Position numbers and translations under genes: made by a program
Part shown: positions 1 through 7,503 of the stretch, piece after piece
Position numbering within the stretch: position 1 is the first letter of the stretch
Layout of the letters: each line of letters starts with the position of its first letter
NCBI GenBank assembly: GCA_030527285.1
Contig: JAUNBC010000008.1
Location: 16,422-66,388 of the forward strand
Direction of reading: 5' to 3'
Length of the DNA stretch: 49,967 nucleotides
Source of the DNA: Bacillota bacterium
Lineage (GTDB): Bacteria; Bacillota; Dehalobacteriia; UBA4068
Notes under the pieces: generated by a model
The model's input: the letters and a program-made list of their open reading frames with translations, nothing else
Database searches by the model: none
What the model was told of the DNA's origin: nothing

Positions 1-5
1 TTCTT

Positions 6-383
6 CTACAACTCTTTCTTCCACAAACCATGCAAATTACAATACGCATAAACGGCCAGCGGCTGTTCCTGCTCGCACAGGCGGAAGCAGGTAGCGGGAG
101 CTGTATCCGGCTTTAAGACCTTGCGCGCGCCGCCGAGGTTCGTCTCCAGATATACCCACTCGATATGATGCGCTTCGATCATCGGATGCTCGACCGAGCC
201 GACTCTGACGAAAACGCCGCCGTCCTTGAGCTGTACGTCGGGCACATGCTTCTCTACTGCCGCGTCCACGGTATTGGGCTGCAATACCTTCATCTCCTGA
301 CCGCAGCATTCCGGCGTCACGCCGGAGTCCTTGATCAAGCCTGCCTGATTACCGCAGGTTTCGCAAATCAAAAATTTGACCAT
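6..383 (-). CDS. dfx: Desulfoferrodoxin (superoxide reductase)
   Basis: Cytoplasmic two-iron superoxide reductase, which reduces superoxide to peroxide without releasing oxygen. The N-terminal desulforedoxin-type centre is visible as C7-x2-C10 and the adjacent pair C26-C27. The catalytic centre shows E44-K45-H46, H66 in an EHPM motif, H72, and C115-x2-H118 near the C-terminus, so all expected ligands are present. The length of 125 aa is normal for the family. An AAGGAGG site lies 7 nt before the ATG. The gene is divergent from rubrerythrin, which removes the peroxide made here, and the two share an intergenic region with an operator-like palindrome. The reading frame is complete and ends 5 nt from the window edge. 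Confidence 0.97.
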   Translation of the reverse strand: MVKFLICETCGNQAGLIKDSGVTPECCGQEMKVLQPNTVDAAVEKHVPDVQLKDGGVFVRVGSVEHPMIEAHHIEWVYLETNLGGARKVLKPDTAPATCFRLCEQEQPLAVYAYCNLHGLWKKEL

Positions 384-410
384 TTTATACCCTCCTTAAA
401 ATTATATTTA

Positions 411-440
411 GGAATAATTCTCGATAAATATCGATATTCC
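411..440. promoter_or_regulatory. Operator-like nested inverted repeat between dfx and rbr
   Basis: Outer arms GGAATA (411-416) and TATTCC (435-440) enclose an inner perfect repeat CGATA-AA-TATCG (422-433). It lies between the two divergent oxidative-stress genes. A candidate dfx -35 (TTGAAA on the minus strand, 457-462) would place its -10 inside the right arm. A peroxide- or redox-sensing repressor is a reasonable guess, but the sequence does not match the classical PerR box, so the regulator is unknown. Confidence 0.45.
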
Positions 441-476
441 TGCTTGCCTTTACCGGTTTCAAAAAATATATTTAGG

Positions 477-505
477 TTGACAAAACCTTATTTACCTGCT
501 ATTCT
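477..505 (+). promoter_or_regulatory. Promoter of rubrerythrin
   Basis: TTGACA at 477-482 and TATTCT at 500-505 with a 17-bp spacer form a good sigma-A-type promoter 38 nt upstream of the rbr start. Confidence 0.7.
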
Positions 506-543
506 TTTAATATTGCTAATATATAATCGAAAGGAGAATGAAT

Positions 544-1083
544 ATGCCCGAATTGAAAGGATCCAAAACCTATGCCAATTTAGAGACGGCTTTTGCCGGC
601 GAATCCATGGCGCGCAACAAATATACCTATTATGCCTCCAAGGCTAAAAAAGAGGGGTATGAGCAGATCGCGGCCATCTTCAGCGAAACTGCCGACAATG
701 AAAAAGAACATGCCAAGATGTGGTACAAGCTGCTGCATGACGGCATAGCCGATACTCCGGCCAATCTGCTGGCCGCCGCCGAGGGCGAGAATTACGAGTG
801 GACCGAAATGTACGCCGAATTTGCCAAGGTCGCCAAAGAAGAGGGCTTTGACAAGATCGCCTGCCAATTTGCCGCCGTGGCTCAGGTCGAGAAGCATCAC
901 GAGGAGCGCTACCGTCAGTTAGCCGCCAATATCGCCGAGGGCAAGGTCTTCGCCCGCGAGGACGAGCAGATCTGGCAATGCCGCAACTGCGGCCATATCC
1001 ATGTCGGCAAAGGCGCGCCCCAGCTCTGCCCGGTATGCGAGCATCCGGAAGCCTTCTTCCAGATCGCGCCGCTCAACTACTAA
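544..1083 (+). CDS. rbr: Rubrerythrin
   Basis: Cytoplasmic non-haem diiron peroxidase that protects anaerobes from hydrogen peroxide. Residues 1-140 are a ferritin-like four-helix domain with the repeated E-x2-Y/H diiron ligand pattern ([11 protein letters not shown] early on, DNEKEH near residue 58, QVEKHHEE near 118). Residues 144-179 are a rubredoxin-type domain with C146-x2-C149 and C162-x2-C165. The ATG at 544 is preferred over the in-frame ATG at 538: the AAGGAG site (531-536) is 7 nt from 544 but only 1 nt from 538, and the family starts with a short M-x-LKGSKT. It is divergent from dfx, and the two form a superoxide/peroxide detoxification pair. A hairpin terminator follows. Confidence 0.97.
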   Translation: MPELKGSKTYANLETAFAGESMARNKYTYYASKAKKEGYEQIAAIFSETADNEKEHAKMWYKLLHDGIADTPANLLAAAEGENYEWTEMYAEFAKVAKEEGFDKIACQFAAVAQVEKHHEERYRQLAANIAEGKVFAREDEQIWQCRNCGHIHVGKGAPQLCPVCEHPEAFFQIAPLNY

Positions 1084-1113
1084 GCCGCTCGCCGCAAATT
1101 GCCATAAACAACT

Positions 1114-1151
1114 AAGAACGGTCAACAGCTATGCTGCCGGCCGTTCTTTTT
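1114..1151 (+). terminator. Intrinsic terminator of rbr
   Basis: AAGAACGG (1114-1121) pairs with CCGTTCTT (1141-1148) and is followed by T residues. Confidence 0.8.
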
Positions 1152-1154
1152 GCG

Positions 1155-1490
1155 TCAATCATAGTATTTCTCATAGACGGCGCGCGCCGCCTGCTCGGCC
1201 GCCTGGCACATTTCCTGATAGCGCTGCAAAAACAGCCGCCCCTCGTCGGTGAGCCGCGAGCCATGCGCGCCCTCGCGCTCGATCAGCTGTATCTCGAACT
1301 CGGCCTCCGCCTGCCGCAGAATGCGCCACGCCTTGGAATAGGCCATGCCCATCTCCTTGGCGGTAGCGTTGAGCGAGCCGTTCTTATCAATGCCCAACAG
1401 CAGCAGCTCGATGCCATAGCCAAAGCCATGCCCCTCATAATCGCTATCCCGACGCAGAGTGATGCGCGTTTTGATCGTGTATTGCGGCAT
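1155..1490 (-). CDS. ModE-type winged helix regulator without molybdate-binding domain
   Basis: A 111-aa protein consisting only of the N-terminal DNA-binding domain of the ModE/LysR-like winged-helix type. The hallmark GSLNATAKEMGMAYSKAWR lies at about residues 38-56, the helix-turn-helix that in ModE recognises molybdate promoters. No TOBE/Mop molybdate-binding domain follows, so a ligand is not evident. Such short ModE-like proteins are common in anaerobes near molybdenum genes. Here the moa and mod genes are 37 kb away, so a regulatory link is inference. The ATG is preceded by GGGGG at about 9 nt. The stop lies next to the rbr terminator. Confidence 0.85.
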   Translation of the reverse strand: MPQYTIKTRITLRRDSDYEGHGFGYGIELLLLGIDKNGSLNATAKEMGMAYSKAWRILRQAEAEFEIQLIEREGAHGSRLTDEGRLFLQRYQEMCQAAEQAARAVYEKYYD

Positions 1491-1557
1491 TGACCGTCGC
1501 CCCCTTGATCCCGATTACTGCGGCATAAAACGCCGGTTATTATATTTTCGCCATCTG

Positions 1558-1586
1558 TTGACAAATCACTTTTTTTTTGATAAACT
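1558..1586 (+). promoter_or_regulatory. Promoter for symporter leader
   Basis: TTGACA at 1558-1563, a 17-bp spacer, and TAAACT at 1581-1586. Transcription from about 1593 would give a 245-nt leader before the symporter start, long enough to hold the small ORF and hairpin described below. Confidence 0.65.
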
Positions 1587-1673
1587 TTTTCGCGTACGGC
1601 TGCGGTCATTCCCGGTACAAGCATTACCACGGTAAAACGGTCGGCGCTTTCACTATCTTTGGAGGACGGAATC

Positions 1674-1811
1674 ATGGCAGGCATATCCCATAATACGCAT
1701 ATTACGGCATGGCTTTTTGTTGTGCGCCGCACAGCTTGGCCTGCTTTTTTGTTTGCTTCGCCTGCTTGTCCTCCCTTTCGATACCGCAGCTTGAGGATGG
1801 CTGCGCATTAA
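1674..1811 (+). CDS. Possible leader peptide upstream of the symporter
   Basis: A 45-codon frame, ATG at 1674 and TAA at 1809-1811, preceded by GGAGG at 1661-1665 with an 8-nt spacing, so the initiation site is better than that of many genes. The peptide begins MAGISHNTH and is not recognised. It ends 27 nt before the symporter ATG. Codons 33-37 overlap the left arm of the hairpin that sequesters the symporter ribosome site, so translation of this frame could control the gene. Whether it is expressed cannot be told from sequence. Confidence 0.4.
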   Translation: MAGISHNTHITAWLFVVRRTAWPAFLFASPACPPFRYRSLRMAAH

Positions 1812-1830
1812 CTCTAAAATCGAAAGGGAG
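1771..1830 (+). promoter_or_regulatory. Leader hairpin burying the symporter ribosome site
   Basis: CTCCCTTTCGAT (1771-1782) is the exact reverse complement of ATCGAAAGGGAG (1819-1830). The right arm contains the AAAGGGAG ribosome site of the symporter, 8 nt before its ATG. A nested stem (GCAGC 1786-1790 with GCTGC 1800-1804) lies inside. A 12-bp perfect stem over a ribosome site is strong evidence for translational control. Confidence 0.7.
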
Positions 1831-1838
1831 TACTCGCA

Positions 1839-3374
1839 ATGTTGATAAAAATAATTCTCCTGGCGGTCTTTTTCAGCGTGCTGATCGCCGTCGGCCTGAA
1901 AACGCGCAAAAAGGCCGATTCAGTAAGCAAATTCGTCTTGGGCGGCCGCAGCATCGGGCCGTGGATGACGGCTTTTTCCTATGGCACAGCCTATTTCTCG
2001 GCGGTGATCTTCGTCGGCTATGCCGGCCAGTTCGGCTTCAAATACGGCTTGGCTTCGACTTGGGTCGGGCTCGGCAACGCGCTGATCGGCAGCCTGCTGG
2101 CATGGGCGATACTCGGCCGCCGCACGCGCGTGATGTCCAATCATCTGCAAGCCTCGACGATGCCCGAGTTTTTCGGCAAGCGCTATGACAGCAAGCGGCT
2201 GAAGATCGCGGCCTCGATCATCGTCTTTATCTTCCTCGTTCCCTACACCGCCTCGATCTATAACGGCTTATCGCGGCTGTTCGAGATGGCCTTCGGCATA
2301 CCCTATATCTGGTGCGTGCTGGCCATGGCCGCGCTGACCGCGCTGTACGTGGTCTTGGGCGGCTATATGGCCACCGCCGTCACCGATTTTGTGCAGGGCT
2401 GCATCATGCTGCTCGGCATCGTCGTGGTCGTGGCCTCGGTATTGGCCGAACAGGGCGGCTTTGCGCAGGCGCTGGTACAGCTGGCACAGGTGCCGCCCGA
2501 CAGCGCCGCGCCGATAGCGCAGCAGGGAGCCTATACTTCCTTCTTCGGCCCCGACCCGCTGAATCTGCTGGGCGTGATCATCCTCACCTCGCTCGGCGCC
2601 TGGGGACTGCCGCAAATGGTGCATAAATTCTACGCCATCAAAAGCGAGAAGGCCGTGTACGCCGGTACGGTGATCTCGACCGTATTCGCGCTGGTGGTGG
2701 CCGGCGGCTCCTATTTCCTCGGCGGCTTTGCCCGTCTCTATGACAGCCCCGCCATTCACCAGGCGGACGGTTCCGTCATCTATGACGCGATCATCCCCTC
2801 GATGCTCGCCGGCCTGCCCGATCTGGTGATCGGTCTGGTGGTGGTGCTGGTGCTGTCAGCCTCGATGTCAACGCTGGCCTCGCTGGTGCTGACCTCGTCC
2901 TCGACCATCACGCTCGATCTGATCCGCGACAACCGCAAGGGCGGCCTCTCCGAGCGCGCGCAAATGCGCTGGCTGCGCGGGCTGCTCGTCTTTTTCATCG
3001 CCGTATCGGTCATACTGGCGCTCGACCCGCCGACCTTCATCGCCCAGCTGATGGGCATATCCTGGGGCGCGCTGGCCGGCAGCTTCCTCGCGCCGTTCAT
3101 CTTCGGCCTGTACTGGAAGCGCGTCACCCGTACCGCGGTATGGGCGAGCTTTGCCAGCGGCGTGGGTATCACCGTCAGCAATATGCTGCTGCATTATATT
3201 GCCAGCCCGATCAATGCCGGAGCCATCGCCATGCTCGCCGGTTTGGCGATAGTGCCGCTGGTCAGCCTGCTGGGCAAAAAACCCGAGCAGGCGCATATCG
3301 ACGGCATCTTTAACTGCTATGAAGAAAAAGTATTGGTAGCGCGCAAATATCATCTCAAGAACCACGACGAATAG
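1839..3374 (+). CDS. Sodium:solute symporter family (SSS) permease
   Basis: An inner-membrane sodium-coupled uptake permease of 511 aa with about 13 hydrophobic segments, the normal size for the SSS/PutP family. It shows the family signature GGYMATAVTDFVQG near residue 170, the early GGRSIGPWMTAFSYG segment in TM2 and SASMSTLASLVLTSSS (near 337) in the TM8 region that carries the sodium-site serines and threonines. The substrate (amino acid, organic acid, vitamin) cannot be told. The ribosome site GGGAG is locked in a 12-bp hairpin (1771-1830) and a small ORF precedes it. A bidirectional terminator follows. Confidence 0.95.
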   Translation: MLIKIILLAVFFSVLIAVGLKTRKKADSVSKFVLGGRSIGPWMTAFSYGTAYFSAVIFVGYAGQFGFKYGLASTWVGLGNALIGSLLAWAILGRRTRVMSNHLQASTMPEFFGKRYDSKRLKIAASIIVFIFLVPYTASIYNGLSRLFEMAFGIPYIWCVLAMAALTALYVVLGGYMATAVTDFVQGCIMLLGIVVVVASVLAEQGGFAQALVQLAQVPPDSAAPIAQQGAYTSFFGPDPLNLLGVIILTSLGAWGLPQMVHKFYAIKSEKAVYAGTVISTVFALVVAGGSYFLGGFARLYDSPAIHQADGSVIYDAIIPSMLAGLPDLVIGLVVVLVLSASMSTLASLVLTSSSTITLDLIRDNRKGGLSERAQMRWLRGLLVFFIAVSVILALDPPTFIAQLMGISWGALAGSFLAPFIFGLYWKRVTRTAVWASFASGVGITVSNMLLHYIASPINAGAIAMLAGLAIVPLVSLLGKKPEQAHIDGIFNCYEEKVLVARKYHLKNHDE

Positions 3375-3416
3375 ACGGCGCGGCATATTGGCCCGCCGCT
3401 AAGGAGCATAGCTGAT

Positions 3417-3451
3417 AAAAGCCGTAACGCTATCATCTGTTACGGCTTTTT
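3417..3451. terminator. Bidirectional terminator
   Basis: AAAAGCCGTAAC (3417-3428) pairs with GTTACGGCTTTT (3439-3450); both strands end in a T-run. It serves the symporter and the convergent Gx transporter gene, whose last codons and stop lie inside the hairpin. Confidence 0.88.
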
Positions 3452-3948
3452 ATGCTGCGCAATCTGGGCAGCGTATATTGCGCGGCCAGGCCGGTAAACG
3501 CGCCGCTGATGACGCCGGAAATCATCAATACCGGCAAATACCAGAACACCGCGCCAAGCGTCGTCAGCAGCGCCGCCACCGCCAGCTGGCCGGTATTATG
3601 CGCCAGCGCGCCGCATACGGAGAGCGCCCAGATGCGTTTCTCGCCCCAAAGCGGCGCTAACAGGCAGATCACGCCGTAGCAGCACAGGCCGCCGGCCAGC
3701 GAATAGAGAAAGGATACCGCCTGCCCGGTGAAGATGCTGCCGAGGAACACGCGCAGCAGCAATATCAGCAGCGCCTCGCGCCGCCCGAGCAGGAATACCG
3801 CCACCAGAGTGATGATATTCGCCAGCCCCAGCTTGACCCCGGGTATGGCTACCGGCGGCGGGACCTGCGCCTCTAATATGTAGATCAGCAGCGCCGCCGC
3901 TGTCAGCATCGCGACGGCGGTCAGTTTTTTCGTGGCTAAGCGCTTCAT
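3433..3948 (-). CDS. Gx transporter family protein (heptaprenyl diphosphate synthase component I-like)
   Basis: A 171-aa integral membrane protein with about five hydrophobic helices. It matches the family historically called heptaprenyl diphosphate synthase component I, now usually Gx transporter family; the typical conserved stretch is PGVKLGLANIITL near residues 36-48, followed by R-E-A-L and LLRVFLGS. It starts 6 nt after the NusG-II gene (GAGGT ribosome site) and clearly forms an operon with it. This pairing recurs in anaerobic Firmicutes, often near FMN-insertion or respiratory genes. The transported substrate is unknown. Its stop codon falls in the loop region of the shared terminator. 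Confidence 0.88.
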   Translation of the reverse strand: MKRLATKKLTAVAMLTAAALLIYILEAQVPPPVAIPGVKLGLANIITLVAVFLLGRREALLILLLRVFLGSIFTGQAVSFLYSLAGGLCCYGVICLLAPLWGEKRIWALSVCGALAHNTGQLAVAALLTTLGAVFWYLPVLMISGVISGAFTGLAAQYTLPRLRSIKSRNR

Positions 3949-3954
3949 ATTACC

Positions 3955-4344
3955 TCATTGTCCGGTTATCGCATCCAAATCCCCGCCGTCATCGCTGTCG
4001 CCGCTCTCGACGATCTCCACGCTCAGCCGGTGCGGCAGGCAGACGATGGGCAGGCCGCCATGCGCGACCAAGCCGCGCCTGACGCACAGCCTGTCCGGAC
4101 AATCAGCCGCCGTGACCTGCGCTCCCGCCGCCGACCAGCTGACGACGTTATAGCCGCCGTCCGCCGCCGCGATGGTCAGCGTCTGCACTTGTTCGGTGGC
4201 CGGCAGACGGTACAACAGCTGTCCGTTTTGGCATATCTCGACCGCGCCCACGCCGCCATGCGGCGCCAGCAGCAGCAACAGCAGCGCCAGCAGCAGCAGC
4301 GCGGAGAATATCAGCAGCAAGGTTTTTTGCGACGGTGCTTTCAT
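3955..4344 (-). CDS. NusG domain II-containing membrane-anchored protein
   Basis: A 129-aa protein with one N-terminal hydrophobic anchor (residues 8-27) and an extracytoplasmic NusG-II-type beta domain. The family hallmark is the C-P-D-x2-C-V-x2-G block (DCPDRLCVRRG, near 81-91) followed by IVCLPHRLSVEI. Function is unknown; the domain regularly accompanies Gx transporters. No Shine-Dalgarno sequence precedes the ATG. Instead an extended -10 (TGATATAAT) ends 6 nt before it, so the mRNA is probably leaderless. Confidence 0.85.
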   Translation of the reverse strand: MKAPSQKTLLLIFSALLLLALLLLLLAPHGGVGAVEICQNGQLLYRLPATEQVQTLTIAAADGGYNVVSWSAAGAQVTAADCPDRLCVRRGLVAHGGLPIVCLPHRLSVEIVESGDSDDGGDLDAITGQ

Positions 4345-4350
4345 GCTTTT

Positions 4351-4359
4351 ATTATATCA
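4351..4359 (-). promoter_or_regulatory. Extended -10 promoter giving a leaderless NusG-II mRNA
   Basis: On the minus strand TG-A-TATAAT, with six nucleotides between the -10 hexamer and the ATG at 4344, so the predicted transcription start is the A of the start codon. No good -35 is visible. Confidence 0.5.
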
Positions 4360-4429
4360 TAACCGGCGAGTATCGACACGATAATTATGCGCCCGGGGCT
4401 AAAAAACTGTTTTTTTGTCCGTACGGATA

Positions 4430-4438
4430 TGCTATAAT
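4430..4438 (+). promoter_or_regulatory. Extended -10 promoter of the DUF975 gene
   Basis: TGC-TATAAT at 4430-4438, about 60 nt before the gene; the -35 region is T-rich but not consensus. Confidence 0.5.
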
Positions 4439-4499
4439 TATAGAGTATTATGTATTCAATTAACGGCGGCAGCGCCGCCATAATCATTGGAGGTATATT

Positions 4500-5318
4500 A
4501 TGCTCAAAGCCCGCGACTTTCGCGCTCAGGGACGCGCCGCATTGGCCGGCAACTGGCCGATCGCCATACTGGTCGTCCTCATCAGCTCGCTGCTCGGCGG
4601 CAGCGGCTTCGGCGGCAACTCGCTGCTGACCGCCGATTATTCCGTAGACAGCTACGCTTACTCCCCCTATATCGACACCTTCGACTACTCGTCGGTACTG
4701 CCGTCCTTTCAGCCGTGGCAGGGCATATACGGCCTGCTGATACTGCTGATCGGCGGCGCGGTGCTGCTGGGCTTATGCTGTTATTTCCTCAAGCTGCTGC
4801 GCGGCCAGCCGGCCGCAGCCGCCGACCTGTTCTCCCGCTTCCGCATCTGGCTGAAGGCGCTGGGGCTGAGCCTGTTCATGGGCTTGTTCATCGTGCTGTG
4901 GTCGCTGCTGCTGATAGTGCCCGGCGTCATCGCCTATTACCGCTACTCGATGGCTCCCTATCTGATGGCCGACGATACCAATATCGGCATCCGTCAGGCG
5001 GTCAACGTCTCCAAGCAGATGATGGACTGCCATAAGGGGCGGCTGTTCTGCCTCGATATCAGCTTCATCGGCTGGGTGCTGCTGGCCGCCATACCCAGCG
5101 CCGTGTTCGCCGTCTTCGTCCCCGCGCAGCCGCTGATCGAAGCGCTGCTCAGCTTCATCGCGCTGCTGCCGGTGGTCGCCTATATGCAGGCGGCGCGCGC
5201 CGCCTTCTTCCTCGACCGCGCCGGCAGCTTCTTCGGCCAGCGTATGCAGCAGCAGCAGCCGTGGCAGCAGCCGCAAGCCGCGCCCGAGCAGCCGTGGCAG
5301 CAGCCGAACGGCAATTAA
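4500..5318 (+). CDS. DUF975 family membrane protein
   Basis: A 272-aa integral membrane protein of the DUF975 family, function unknown. The start MLKARDFRAQGRAALAGNW is the typical N-terminal amphipathic segment, followed by a hydrophobic helix (residues 20-36), a serine/tyrosine-rich extracytoplasmic loop, and four or five further helices; MADDTNIGIRQAVNVSKQMM resembles the conserved region seen across the family. The C-terminal 23 residues are a low-complexity tail with two PWQQP units, possibly surface-adhesive or protein-binding. GGAGG precedes the ATG by 8 nt. Confidence 0.85.
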   Translation: MLKARDFRAQGRAALAGNWPIAILVVLISSLLGGSGFGGNSLLTADYSVDSYAYSPYIDTFDYSSVLPSFQPWQGIYGLLILLIGGAVLLGLCCYFLKLLRGQPAAAADLFSRFRIWLKALGLSLFMGLFIVLWSLLLIVPGVIAYYRYSMAPYLMADDTNIGIRQAVNVSKQMMDCHKGRLFCLDISFIGWVLLAAIPSAVFAVFVPAQPLIEALLSFIALLPVVAYMQAARAAFFLDRAGSFFGQRMQQQQPWQQPQAAPEQPWQQPNGN

Positions 5319-5357
5319 CCATCATCCCCAAGCGGCCGCATAAACAAGGAGGCAACC

Positions 5358-6845
5358 ATGCACAGCGGTTTCGACCATCAAAAATACATCGAACTGCAAG
5401 CCAAACATATCCGCGAGCGCATCGAGCGCTTTGACAAGCTGTATCTGGAATTCGGCGGCAAGCTGTTCGACGACTTTCACGCCGCGCGCGTCCTGCCCGG
5501 CTTTGAGTCAAACGCCAAGATCAAGCTGCTGCTGGAGCTCAAGGATATGTCGGAGATCATCTTCGCCATTTCCGCGCCGGCGATCGAGAATAACAAGATC
5601 CGCGCCGATATCGGCATCACCTATGATATGGACGTGCTGCGCCTGATCGACACCATCAGCAGTCTGGGCCTCGCCATCAACTCGGTGGTGATCACCCAAT
5701 ATACCAAGCAGGTATCGGCGCAGTTGTTCCGCAACAAGCTGGAGGCGCGCGGCATCCGCACCTATTTCCACTCCCTGACCAAGGGCTACCCGACCGACGT
5801 GGAGGTGATCGTCTCCGACGAAGGCTATGGCGCCAACCCCTATCTGGAGACGACGCGGCCGCTGGTGGTGGTCACCGCGCCCGGCCCCGGCTCGGGCAAG
5901 CTCGCCACCTGCCTCAGCCAGATCTACCACGAGAAGAAGCGCGGCGTCACCGCCGGCTATGCCAAATTCGAGACCTTCCCCATCTGGAACCTGCCCTTAA
6001 AGCATCCGGTCAATCTCGCCTATGAGGCGGCCACCGCCGATCTGCGCGACGTCAATATGATCGACCCCTATCATCTGGAAGCCTACGGCCAGACCACGGT
6101 CAATTATAACCGCGATATCGAGGCCTTCCCGGTGGTGCGCGCGGTATTGCGCTCGGTGCTGGGCGGCGACAGCGATATATACAAATCGCCTACCGAGATG
6201 GGCGTGAATATGGCCGGTTACGCCATCACCGACGACGAGGCGGTGCGCGCGGCGGCCTCGCAGGAGATCATCCGCCGCTATTTCCGCGCGCTCTGCGATG
6301 CGCGGCAGGGCTTGATCGACAGGGATATACCCGGGCGCGTCGAGATGATCATGCAGCAGCTCGGCCTGCGCGAGGATGATCGCCAGGTGGTGGCCGTGGC
6401 GCGCGCCAAGGCCGAGCAGCGCGGCGTACCGGCGATCGCCTTCCAGCTGCCAGACGGGCGCATCACCACCGGCCGTCATTCCGAGCTGATGTCGGCGGCG
6501 GCTTCGGGCGTGATCAACGCCATCAAGGCGCTGGCCGGTATCTCCGACCCGATACTGCTGCTGTCGCTGGTGATCCTGGAGCCGATCATCGCGATGAAAA
6601 AAGAAGTGCTGCGCACCCATGAAAGCTCGCTGACCCTCTCCGACGTGCTGATCGCGCTGTCCTTATGCGCCGCTACCAGCCCCACCGTAGCGATGGCCGT
6701 GGGCTGCCTGAAACAGCTCAAGGGCTGCGACGCGCATGCTTCGATAATGCTCGACCCCGCCGATGAGGAAACGCTGCATCAGCTGGGCGTGAATATCACC
6801 TGCGATCCCGAATACGCGCCCAAGCATAACTTCGACATGCTGTAA
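5358..6845 (+). CDS. DUF1846 domain-containing protein
   Basis: A 495-aa soluble cytoplasmic protein that matches the DUF1846 family along its whole length: GFDHQKYIELQ near the N-terminus, APGPGSGKLATCLSQ near residue 174 (a glycine-rich, nucleotide-binding-like loop), KHPVNLAYEAATADL near 215, TEMGVNMAGYAI near 280 and TSPTVAMAVGCLKQLKGCDAH near the C-terminus. The biochemical role is not established, and I assign none. It has an AAGGAGG ribosome site and is followed 31 nt later by ybaK, probably co-transcribed. Confidence 0.95.
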   Translation: MHSGFDHQKYIELQAKHIRERIERFDKLYLEFGGKLFDDFHAARVLPGFESNAKIKLLLELKDMSEIIFAISAPAIENNKIRADIGITYDMDVLRLIDTISSLGLAINSVVITQYTKQVSAQLFRNKLEARGIRTYFHSLTKGYPTDVEVIVSDEGYGANPYLETTRPLVVVTAPGPGSGKLATCLSQIYHEKKRGVTAGYAKFETFPIWNLPLKHPVNLAYEAATADLRDVNMIDPYHLEAYGQTTVNYNRDIEAFPVVRAVLRSVLGGDSDIYKSPTEMGVNMAGYAITDDEAVRAAASQEIIRRYFRALCDARQGLIDRDIPGRVEMIMQQLGLREDDRQVVAVARAKAEQRGVPAIAFQLPDGRITTGRHSELMSAAASGVINAIKALAGISDPILLLSLVILEPIIAMKKEVLRTHESSLTLSDVLIALSLCAATSPTVAMAVGCLKQLKGCDAHASIMLDPADEETLHQLGVNITCDPEYAPKHNFDML

Positions 6846-6876
6846 AAGCAAACGCATAGCGCAAAGGAGACAGCCA

Positions 6877-7368
6877 ATGGCCAAAGGCGAAAAGCTTGAC
6901 AAGACCAATGCCATGCGCCTGTTAGAAGCCGCCGGTATCGCCTTTGTCGGCCATTCCTATGACGACAAGGACGGCAGGATCGACGGTATCTCGGTAGCCG
7001 ATAAGCTCGGCCGCCCCCATGAGCAGGTGTTCAAAACGCTGGTCACGGTCGGCGCATCCGGCGAGCTTTTTGTATTCGTGCTGCCGGTGCATCGGGAGCT
7101 GGACTTGAAAAAGGCCGCCCGCGCCGCCGGCGAGAAGTATATCGAGATGCTGCCGCTGCGCGATTTGACCAAATATACCGGCTATATTCACGGCGGCTGC
7201 TCGCCGATCGGCATGAAAAAGCCTTATCCGACCTTTGTCGATGAAAGCGCGATACTGCTGGAAACGATGGTCTTTTCCGCCGGACGCATCGGCGCGCAGA
7301 TCGAGACCGCGCCCGATGAGCTGCTGGCCGCGCTGGATAAGGCCGATTACGCCGACCTCTGCAAATAG
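6877..7368 (+). CDS. ybaK: Cys-tRNA(Pro)/Cys-tRNA(Cys) deacylase YbaK
   Basis: A 163-aa trans-editing enzyme of the YbaK/ProX superfamily that hydrolyses Cys-tRNA(Pro) mis-charged by ProRS. Visible: KTNAMRLLEAAGI at the N-terminus, HEQVFKTLV near 46, the KKAARAAGEKYIEML block near 86, and GYIHGGCSPIGMKK near 105, the conserved active-site region of this family. Length is typical. AAGGAG lies 8 nt before the ATG. A strong terminator follows. Confidence 0.95.
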   Translation: MAKGEKLDKTNAMRLLEAAGIAFVGHSYDDKDGRIDGISVADKLGRPHEQVFKTLVTVGASGELFVFVLPVHRELDLKKAARAAGEKYIEMLPLRDLTKYTGYIHGGCSPIGMKKPYPTFVDESAILLETMVFSAGRIGAQIETAPDELLAALDKADYADLCK

Positions 7369-7383
7369 GCGCTGCTTGGGCAT

Positions 7384-7414
7384 AAAAAACGGGTGCTGAC
7401 GCGCCCGTTTTTTT
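7384..7414 (+). terminator. Intrinsic terminator after ybaK
   Basis: AAAAAACGGG (7384-7393) pairs with CCCGTTTTTT (7404-7413), followed by T. Confidence 0.9.
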
Positions 7415-7427
7415 ATGTCCGCGCCTC

Positions 7428-7456
7428 TTGCCTGATCGCAGCGGATAATATATAAT
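7428..7456 (+). promoter_or_regulatory. Promoter of the PFOR gene
   Basis: TTGCCT at 7428-7433, 17-bp spacer, perfect TATAAT at 7451-7456, about 40 nt before the start codon. Confidence 0.7.
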
Positions 7457-7503
7457 AACCGCATATAACGCAAAAATAACGCAGTTCTATCAGGAGGCGG
7501 ACC

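Noticed and set aside
1674..1811. HITAW in the leader peptide resembles the start of YisL/DUF1516 membrane proteins
   Set aside because: Only five residues match and the rest of the peptide is basic and short, so homology is not supported.
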